This document shows positions 57,837 to 64,000 of a stretch of DNA of 64,000 bases, piece by piece (position 1 is the first letter of the stretch; the number at the start of each line of letters is the position of its first letter). Source of the DNA: an uncultured Opitutia bacterium (GTDB lineage Bacteria; Verrucomicrobiota; Verrucomicrobiia; Opitutales; Opitutaceae). The stretch covers positions 83,856 through 147,855 of the forward strand of contig CAIQKV010000078.1 of the NCBI GenBank assembly GCA_903872505.1, read 5' to 3'. The notes beneath the pieces were generated by a model that worked only from the letters and a program-made list of their open reading frames with translations, had not been told where the DNA came from and did no database searches. The position numbers and the translations under genes are program-made.

Positions 57837-59989
57837 TCGGAATAATTGACGGGCAGCGGGTCGCTCACCAGCCCGACCGCCGTGATGGGATCGAGGCTGA
57901 GTGACTGCAAGACCAGCCCGCCGGAAGCGTCCGGGAGCCTCCGCGCCGGGCGGACCCGCAGCGTGTAGCGGTTGAGGCCGGGCGCCAGCGCGAGGTGGAA
58001 ACGCAGCACGCGCGGCCCCGTCACGGTCGTGGTCTGCCGCCGCCGGGCGGCATCGCTGAGCGTCAGTTCGCACGGCGCCGCCCCGGCCATCGGGGTGCAG
58101 GCGAAATCCAGCCAGCGTTGCTGGAGCGGAGGGCCGGCCGCGGGGCACTCGATGTCGAGTTCAAGCACGTCCCGGACGAGGTAGTACCGCCCGGCGGCAA
58201 CCGCGCCCTCCTCCACCGCGCCGCGAACCGTCAACGTGCCGGCGGGCGCGTAGGCCGCCACCGGCCCGTGACGCGACAGATCCAGCCACCACAGGGCTGC
58301 GCCGGCGGCCGGCAGCCGGCGGAACGCATACGATTCGCTGGGCACGACCCGGTCGCCGAGATGGCGCCGGTCGAGATAGACGTCGGCCGACCGGCCGAAA
58401 TAACACAACCACAGCGCAACGAGGGGATGATCATTGGTCACCAGGTAAATTCTCCCGGGATGCTGCGGCACATCCGCCCGGATCCGGTGCATCTCCGGGG
58501 AACCCAAGTCCGCGAGCACGTCCACCCGCATCGTCACCTGCGCATGCTGGGGCAGCGCGCTCACGGCGCCGGCGCCGAGCGCGAGGGCGGCCAGCACGGT
58601 CAGCAGGCGGACGTGACGGCGGCCGGCCGCCGCCACGCCGAGCATGGCCGCGCCGACCCACAGCGGCGTGAAGCCCGCCGCCAGCTTGGCAAAGGGATAC
58701 TTGGCCAGTACGGGCGCGAGCAGCAGCCAGCCCAGCACGCCCAGCGGCACCAGCAGCACGGCGAGCAGCATCCGGCTCCGGCGCCACGGGCGGCAGCACA
58801 ACGCGCAGGCCATCAAGCCCAGGATCAATCCGCCGGCTCCGACCACCACGCCATCCAGCCCGGTGCCGGGAGCGAGATCGAGAAACTGCCGGCCCCAGCC
58901 GCGCCAGGTGCCGCTCTCCGGGACCAACGCCGCCAGCAGATTCGGATTACGGGTATGCGTCCATTGTTCCAGCAGCCAGCGCGGCAGGCGCAGGAGGTAG
59001 CCGGGGTTCGCCACCAGGCTGCCAAAGGCAATCCACCCGAGATCCCGCAGCCGGGCCGGCCAGGGCGCCTCCGCCAGGAGTCGCATCACGATCACGAGCC
59101 CCACGCCCACCACCGCAATCTCGGTGTAGGCACCGGCGAGAAACGCCAGCAGGAGCGACGCCACCACCCGCTCGGTGACCCGCAGCGGACCACGGGCCGC
59201 GAGCAATCCCGCCAGCGCCGGCAGGACGAAGAGCGTGCTCGCCTGGGAAAAATAACAATCCAGCTGCAACGTCGTGACCGCCGGGCCGAGCGCCGCACCC
59301 GCCCCGCCGATCGCCGCCAGCCAGCGCGGCACGGCGCACGCCCGCAGCCAGGCCGCCACCGCCAGGCCCACCAGCCCGAGGAAAAACACGCTGATGGCAC
59401 CGTAGGCCTGCTGGCAGTCCGTGCCGCCAACCACCGCGAGGGCTCCATGGGCCACCGATTGCGTGATGCGCTGCTCCTTGGTCTCCATCACCCGCACCAT
59501 CCACGGCTGCAGGCCGATGTCCGCGGCGGTCAGGGAGAATGGCTGGTCGACCAGGAACTGCGCCGTGACCACATAGTTGGCCTGGTCGTAGCGCCCCTTG
59601 CCGTAGAAATCCGCCGGCCCGACCCAGAGCAGCCCGAGGGATTGCACCGCCACCACCACGGCAAAGACCCCCGCGAACATGCGCGCATCGTTCCACCCGT
59701 GACGCGTACCGGCGCCGCGCCCGCGCCAGCCATGCCAGCCGGCGGCCGCGAGTCCGGCCAGGGCCACGCCGAACGCCGGCCACGCCGTGCGCGCGATCGG
59801 AACGTCGAGGTAAATGAGACCCTGCAGGGCCAGCGCGTGCGCGCAAAAACCCGCCAAGCCGCACCACAGCCAGGTGGCGCGGCGAAACGGGGGCGGCCGG
59901 CCGGTGAGGATCCAGACCCAACCGCCCCATCCCCCCGCCGTCACGAGCAGGCAGAGAAATTGCCAGAGGAGCAGCGCCCGGCCTTCCAT
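57833..59989 (-). CDS. Large polytopic membrane protein, possible GT-C enzyme
   Basis: This encodes 718 residues from the ATG at 59989 (TGATG overlap with the stop upstream); a GTG at 59992 is equally possible. About twelve membrane segments up to residue 475, then a periplasmic beta-rich domain of about 240 residues (LPQHPGRIYLVTNDHPLVAL, LRFHLALAPGLNRYTLRV). The first periplasmic loop has YGKGRYDQANYVVTAQFLVD; the D-Q-x-N-Y patch sits where GT-C acid residues lie but only one acid is present. No family recognised. Its place in a tightly coupled GT-C operon suggests glycan transfer or modification. Confidence 0.6.
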   Translation of the reverse strand: MEGRALLLWQFLCLLVTAGGWGGWVWILTGRPPPFRRATWLWCGLAGFCAHALALQGLIYLDVPIARTAWPAFGVALAGLAAAGWHGWRGRGAGTRHGWNDARMFAGVFAVVVAVQSLGLLWVGPADFYGKGRYDQANYVVTAQFLVDQPFSLTAADIGLQPWMVRVMETKEQRITQSVAHGALAVVGGTDCQQAYGAISVFFLGLVGLAVAAWLRACAVPRWLAAIGGAGAALGPAVTTLQLDCYFSQASTLFVLPALAGLLAARGPLRVTERVVASLLLAFLAGAYTEIAVVGVGLVIVMRLLAEAPWPARLRDLGWIAFGSLVANPGYLLRLPRWLLEQWTHTRNPNLLAALVPESGTWRGWGRQFLDLAPGTGLDGVVVGAGGLILGLMACALCCRPWRRSRMLLAVLLVPLGVLGWLLLAPVLAKYPFAKLAAGFTPLWVGAAMLGVAAAGRRHVRLLTVLAALALGAGAVSALPQHAQVTMRVDVLADLGSPEMHRIRADVPQHPGRIYLVTNDHPLVALWLCYFGRSADVYLDRRHLGDRVVPSESYAFRRLPAAGAALWWLDLSRHGPVAAYAPAGTLTVRGAVEEGAVAAGRYYLVRDVLELDIECPAAGPPLQQRWLDFACTPMAGAAPCELTLSDAARRRQTTTVTGPRVLRFHLALAPGLNRYTLRVRPARRLPDASGGLVLQSLSLDPITAVGLVSDPLPVNYSE

Positions 59990-61788
59990 CACGGGGCGGC
60001 CTTGGCGGCGGCGGGCGGCGGCGGGGGATCCGGGCCGACGGCGACCAGCCGGCTCAGGCGGGCCATGCGGCCGCCAAAGCGTTTTTCTGCGAGGGTCTCG
60101 AGCTGGAAGTTTTCCGGCATCACATCGTCGGGATCGACGCCAAATTTGCCCCCGGGCGTGGTCGGCCGCAGGGCCTGCGCCACGATGATTTCCCGAAACG
60201 TGCCCTGCGTCATGTGATAGCGCAGCTGGTCACCCCGCTGGCGCGCGACGCCGTTGATCAGCGCGGGGATCTTCCACAGCACCCACGGGATGGTGGACTT
60301 GTTCGAGATGAACAGCAGGGTCCCGCGGCCGCGCGGGACCACGAAGTCATGCTCCCAGTCCACCTCCTGCATCACCAGGTTCTGGGTCGTGTAAAGCCGG
60401 TGGGCCATGGCGGGCAGGGCCGCGACGAGCAGGAAGGCGCCGGCGCCGAGGAAGGCCGCGCGCGTGGCCGGGAACCGCCGGTCGAGCCGCCGCGCGAGGA
60501 CCGCCGCCGCCAGCGCGAACAGCACGCAGGCCGGCAGCGCAAAGCGGGCGGCGATGCTGTCGGTGAGCCGGCTCCAGTAATAGAACATCAGCATCGCGAA
60601 GTTCCCGGCGATCGCCGCGCCGAACAGCACGGCCACGACCTGCTCCGCCGGGAGCGCCGGCCGCCGGCGGAGCCACCGGATCGCGCAGCCCAAGAAGTAC
60701 ACCAGCCCGGCGCAGCCGAGGATGGCCAGGTACCAGGAGTTGGCGTAGGTGTTGCTGAAGCTGAAGAGGAAATCGTAGGCGTTCTGGAGGTTTTCCGCGA
60801 GGTACCCGGTGCTGAAGCGCGTCTTCTGCCCCTCGCCCAGCTGCCAGAGCAGCGGCACCGACGAGACATACCGGTTGTGCCAGGCATAGGGGATCAGCAG
60901 CAGCGGCGTCACCACCGCCACCCAGGGCAGCAGCACGGCGCGGACCCGCCACCAGCCGGCCAGGATGACCACCGCCACCGGCCCGACAAAGATCACCGAC
61001 TCGTAGCGGCTCTGCGCCAGCAGGACGGTCGCGAGGCAGAGCAGCGCCAGCCGGTCCGCGTCCGGCGCCCGCAGGTAGAGCAGCGCGAGGCACATCACGA
61101 GGAGGAGCATGGTGAGATTGTGCATCTCCATCCCGGCGCAGGTCGCATTCTGCCCGAACAGCGGCATGGTCACGAGCAGCACCACCACGAGCAGCCCGCC
61201 GGCGCGGCTGGTCAACTCGCGCCCGAACCAGTAGACGAGGCTGAGAAAGCAGGCGGTCAGCCCGGCGTTCAGGAAGAACACATTCGCGATCCGGTACCCG
61301 ACGAGGTCGTGCACGAGCGAGAGGATGAACGTGAAAAAATAGGGCCGCTTGTCCAGGAACGTGTCGATCGGCAGCCACGTGCCGTTGAAGTCGTAGGCGC
61401 GGATGACCGTGCCGATTTCCTTCGTGACGTGCATGTGAAACGCCGTGGCCTGCAGCACGTATTCATCGAACAGGACCTTGTGCTGGAACGGGTCGGACCA
61501 GAGCGCAAAGGCGGTGGCGCCGGCGATCGCGAGGGCGGGCCAGCCCGGCCGGCGCAACCAGCCCGACCAGACCGCCGGGCGCGCCCGCGCCACCCGGACC
61601 GCATAAAACCCGAACAGGCCGAACAGCCCCAGCATGTAATAGTAGCCGCCGTTGACGATCAGCACCTCCGCGAGGTGCGGGGTGACGAGGACGAAGCCGA
61701 GCGCGAGCGCCAGCGCGCCGCTGAGCCCGAACAGCAGCAGCCGTTTCCTCGCCGGAGGGTCGCTCAAGAATTGGCTCGGCAGATTCAT
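59989..61788 (-). CDS. GT-C-like membrane protein, pair member 1
   Basis: This encodes 599 residues with about twelve membrane segments and a C-terminal soluble domain of about 100 residues ending in a Pro/Ala run. Loop 1 has KVLFDEYVLQATAFHMHVTK (DE pair), then PIDTFLDKRPYFFTFILSLV and HDLVGYRIANVFFLNAGLT. Further on are MPLFGQNATCAGMEMHNLTM, LAQSRYESVIFVGPVAVVIL and HNRYVSSVPLLWQLGEGQ. These patches recur in the same order in the gene at 61,814, which makes the two paralogues. A polyprenyl-phosphate-sugar-dependent transfer outside the membrane is inferred from the GT-C build. Gap of 25 bases after pair member 2. Confidence 0.7.
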   Translation of the reverse strand: MNLPSQFLSDPPARKRLLLFGLSGALALALGFVLVTPHLAEVLIVNGGYYYMLGLFGLFGFYAVRVARARPAVWSGWLRRPGWPALAIAGATAFALWSDPFQHKVLFDEYVLQATAFHMHVTKEIGTVIRAYDFNGTWLPIDTFLDKRPYFFTFILSLVHDLVGYRIANVFFLNAGLTACFLSLVYWFGRELTSRAGGLLVVVLLVTMPLFGQNATCAGMEMHNLTMLLLVMCLALLYLRAPDADRLALLCLATVLLAQSRYESVIFVGPVAVVILAGWWRVRAVLLPWVAVVTPLLLIPYAWHNRYVSSVPLLWQLGEGQKTRFSTGYLAENLQNAYDFLFSFSNTYANSWYLAILGCAGLVYFLGCAIRWLRRRPALPAEQVVAVLFGAAIAGNFAMLMFYYWSRLTDSIAARFALPACVLFALAAAVLARRLDRRFPATRAAFLGAGAFLLVAALPAMAHRLYTTQNLVMQEVDWEHDFVVPRGRGTLLFISNKSTIPWVLWKIPALINGVARQRGDQLRYHMTQGTFREIIVAQALRPTTPGGKFGVDPDDVMPENFQLETLAEKRFGGRMARLSRLVAVGPDPPPPPAAAKAAP

Positions 61789-61813
61789 CGCGCGGTCGGG
61801 CAGGCCGGCTGGA

Positions 61814-63697
61814 TCACGGGAGCTGCTTGATGAAGTTCTCGAGGTAGGCCTTGCGGAGCTTTTCGATCTCGGCGCGGCTCTTCGGTACGACCGGCGGCGG
61901 CCCGCCTTCCGGGGCGGTGAGGGAGGCGCCGCCCTGCCGGACTTCCTTGATCCGGCTGATGCGCGTCAGCGTCAGGGTCTGGAGGCGCTCCTCGCGCACC
62001 GGCTCCAGCACGAAATCCGGCCCGAGGTCGTCGCCTTCGCGCAGGCTCAGCACGCCGGTCTCCGGGTCGATGTTGTAGCGCTGGAAGACATAGAACGCGG
62101 CGAACGTGCGGTTGCGCATGTTCCACGCGAGCGCCTCCCGGCGCTTGAGGACTTCCGGGACCGTGGTCGCGGACACCTGGTGCGAGACCCAGAGAATGGA
62201 ATCGTTGTCGATCATCAGGTAGTCATGGCGCGGCTGGTCGGCCATGAACTCTCGGCGCCAGGCGGTTTCCCGGCCCGGCAGGTATTCCTGGGTGTAGGCG
62301 TGCTCGGCCATCGAGGGCACCCCGCTGGCGAGCAGCCCGAACGCCGCCACGCCGAGCAGCAGCCGCTGGAACCCCGCGGCGGCGAACTGCGGCAGGACCA
62401 GCAGCACCGCGACGACCAGCCAGAGGTGGGTGGGCAGGCTGAGCCGCCGGATGACCGGGTCGTCGAACTGCCCCCAGAAATAGCCCATCATGACGGCAAA
62501 TTGGACGGCGAAGCCGGCGGTGAAAATCACCGCGGCCACCACGGCCGGCGGCTCCGTGCGCAGCGTGCGCAGGCGCTTGGCGATGAACAGCAGGGAGAAC
62601 GGCACCGCGATCCAGCCGAGGACGGACAGCGTCAGCGAGTTCGGCTGGTCGGTGGCGCTGGCGAAGAAAAACTTCACCGCGTGCGCCAGGTTGTCCGGCA
62701 CATATGCGAGGGAAAACGGCACGGTGGCATCGGACTTGTCGCCGAACGCCCGGCCCATCTGCCAGGCCGACGTGCGCAGCTCGAAGATGCGGTGCTGCAG
62801 CGGATACGGCAGCAGCAGCAGCGGGGCGAGGATCACCGGCCACGAGAGGATGACGCGCCGCTCCTCCCACCAGACCCACAGCACGAGGATCACGACGGGC
62901 AGCACGTAGATCAGGGACTCGTAGCGCGTCTGGCCCAGCAGCAGCGTCGAAAAGCACAGGGCCGTGAGCGAGGCCTCGTCGCGCTTTTGCACGAACCGCG
63001 CGCCGAGCAGCAGCGTGGCGAGGATCATGACGACGTTCAGCAGCTCGAAGCCGCCGCCGGTGGCGTTCTGCGCGAGCAGGGGCAGGCCCGCCAGCAGCAG
63101 GACCGCGAGCCAGCCGGCGCGCCGGCCGGCGAGCAGGCGGCCGCCGAGGTTGGCCAGGCCGAGCAGCACAAAGGCCAGCACGCCGTTCAGCACAAAGGCG
63201 TTGGCCGGCCGGTAGCCGGTGAGATCGTGCACCAGCGAAAGCAGGAACGGGAAGAACAGCGGGCGCTTGTCCATGATGCCGTCCAGCACCACGAACGCGC
63301 CCTGGATGTCGTTGCCGCGGGTCGGGGTGAGCACCGTCTTGTCGAAATGCATGCTCATCGACGTGCCGAGGAGCATGAGCTCATCCATCACGATCTTGAA
63401 ACCGAACGTCTCGTGCACGAGCAGCACGATGCCGCCCAGCCCCACGACCGCCACGGAGACCCAGTCCAGGCGGCGCCAGTCCAGCGTCCGCAGGTCGTCG
63501 CCGAAGGTCTGCCAGAGCGCCCGCAGAAAGAGCAGGAACGCCGCCAGCAGAAACCAGTAGCCGCTCTTCGAGACCAGGTTGATGGCGGCGTTGCCGGGAA
63601 TCGCATAAAAGCCCAGCACCACGGCGAGGGCGCCCGACAGCAGGAAAAGCCAGAGGCGTTTGTCAGTGAACAGGGCCGGGAAGGCGGACGGGGTCAT
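61814..63697 (-). CDS. GT-C-like membrane protein, pair member 2
   Basis: This encodes 627 residues, starting at the ATG at 63697; the track start at 63805 lies over the terminator region. Same plan as the gene at 59,989: loop 1 FKIVMDELMLLGTSMSMHFD (DE pair), then LDGIMDKRPLFFPFLLSLVH, DLTGYRPANAFVLNGVL, LPLLAQNATGGGFELLNVVM and LGQTRYESLIYVLPVVILVL. The soluble tail (about 500-627) is charged and ends KAYLENFIKQLP. It is the first gene of the minus-strand GT-C operon, so a promoter probably lies in 63,698-63,800. Acceptor unknown. Confidence 0.7.
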   Translation of the reverse strand: MTPSAFPALFTDKRLWLFLLSGALAVVLGFYAIPGNAAINLVSKSGYWFLLAAFLLFLRALWQTFGDDLRTLDWRRLDWVSVAVVGLGGIVLLVHETFGFKIVMDELMLLGTSMSMHFDKTVLTPTRGNDIQGAFVVLDGIMDKRPLFFPFLLSLVHDLTGYRPANAFVLNGVLAFVLLGLANLGGRLLAGRRAGWLAVLLLAGLPLLAQNATGGGFELLNVVMILATLLLGARFVQKRDEASLTALCFSTLLLGQTRYESLIYVLPVVILVLWVWWEERRVILSWPVILAPLLLLPYPLQHRIFELRTSAWQMGRAFGDKSDATVPFSLAYVPDNLAHAVKFFFASATDQPNSLTLSVLGWIAVPFSLLFIAKRLRTLRTEPPAVVAAVIFTAGFAVQFAVMMGYFWGQFDDPVIRRLSLPTHLWLVVAVLLVLPQFAAAGFQRLLLGVAAFGLLASGVPSMAEHAYTQEYLPGRETAWRREFMADQPRHDYLMIDNDSILWVSHQVSATTVPEVLKRREALAWNMRNRTFAAFYVFQRYNIDPETGVLSLREGDDLGPDFVLEPVREERLQTLTLTRISRIKEVRQGGASLTAPEGGPPPVVPKSRAEIEKLRKAYLENFIKQLP

Positions 63698-63805
63698 GCG
63701 CGCAGGGAGATTGGGCGGTTGGCGTGAAAAATGAAAGCTTCTTGGCGGGGACTGCGTGTGTTCCGGCCGCGTCCCGGGATCCAGCGGTCCGCCGCGGCCG
63801 GGCAC

Positions 63806-63845
63806 AAAAAAGCCGCCCGTCCCGCGAAGCGGGAACGGACGGCTT
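63806..63845 (-). terminator. Rho-independent terminator of the right-edge minus-strand gene
   Basis: On the minus strand AAGCCGTCCGTTCCCGC, loop TTC, GCGGGACGGGCGGCTT, then a run of T. The stem is long with two or three wobble or mismatched positions. It lies 22 bases past the stop codon at 63867 and before the GT-C operon. Confidence 0.88.
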
Positions 63846-63866
63846 GAAGTTTAACGGGTGACCGGA

Positions 63867-64000
63867 TTACGGGGCGTAGGTGATCGTGCGCACGCCGGCG
63901 ACACCGGCGATCGTGATCGCCACACCCTGCGTGAACGCGCCGGGATAGGTCTCGTTCGCGACCAGGTTCAGCGACTTCACATAGTTCGAGGTACCGATCA
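63867..64000 (-). CDS. 3' end of an unidentified gene (runs off the right edge)
   Basis: Absent from the ORF track because its start is outside the window. Reading the minus strand in the frame that ends at the TAA (63869-63867) gives 44 residues without a stop, including GTSNYVKSLNLVANETYPGA and the end GVAGVRTITYAP. The sequence is Thr/Val/Ala/Gly-rich and lacks charge, like the C-terminal beta strands of secreted or surface proteins, but that is a weak hint. The strong terminator right after it supports this being a real gene end. It is transcribed toward the GT-C operon. Confidence 0.55.
   Translation of the reverse strand, partial: IGTSNYVKSLNLVANETYPGAFTQGVAITIAGVAGVRTITYAP

Overview
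The window is about 64 kb of very GC-rich, gene-dense bacterial chromosome. I infer a member of the Verrucomicrobiota, most likely an Opitutaceae-like organism. The reasons are family content (a GxGYxYP-type secreted protein, a TIM-barrel isomerase paired with a Gfo/Idh/MocA oxidoreductase, many exported proteins), weak or absent Shine-Dalgarno sequences, and intergenic palindromic repeats. No rRNA, tRNA, CRISPR array, insertion sequence or phage gene was found, and no gene-free stretch exceeds 300 bases. Taxonomy is inference, because there is no marker RNA in the window.

Left part (1-26,540): a mixed metabolic and envelope region. It holds a cytochrome b562-like fragment, a SpoU/TrmH RNA methyltransferase, a TMTC-like membrane protein with C-terminal TPRs, and a GxGYxYP protein with a small secreted partner. 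An RlmM-like rRNA methyltransferase, an exported rhodanese, a B12-dependent class II ribonucleotide reductase and a short-chain dehydrogenase follow. Next are a BON-domain lipoprotein with a perfect terminator, a fucose-isomerase-like protein, a DUF1653 protein, a UPF0324 transporter, glycerate kinase, a NamZ-type muramidase lipoprotein and a Ste24-like M48 protease. The part closes with a 2-hydroxyacid dehydrogenase, a low-GC lipoprotein, the isomerase/oxidoreductase pair, an exported MsrB, XseA and a TVP38-family membrane protein. Five long inverted repeats lie between genes here.

Middle part (26,770-43,500): a surface polysaccharide locus. It has an O-antigen ligase/polymerase-like protein with a TPR tail, an initiating polyprenyl glycosylphosphotransferase, four GT2-like transferases, a GT-B transferase, a GT9 heptosyltransferase, a GT11-like fucosyltransferase, a Wzx-type flippase and six methyltransferase-like proteins. 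Many genes overlap by 4 bases. Together they could start, extend, methylate, flip and polymerise or ligate a lipid-linked glycan.

Right part (43,568-63,697): two GT2 enzymes of the polyprenyl-phosphate sugar synthase type sit with ten large polytopic proteins that look like GT-C glycosyltransferases. They form two convergent operons that overlap by 20 bases at 54,725-54,744. Three are close paralogues of one another, and another two form a second pair. A plausible model is that the GT2 enzymes make lipid-phosphate sugars and the GT-C enzymes move those sugars onto glycans or proteins outside the membrane. The window ends in the 3' end of an unidentified minus-strand gene followed by its terminator.
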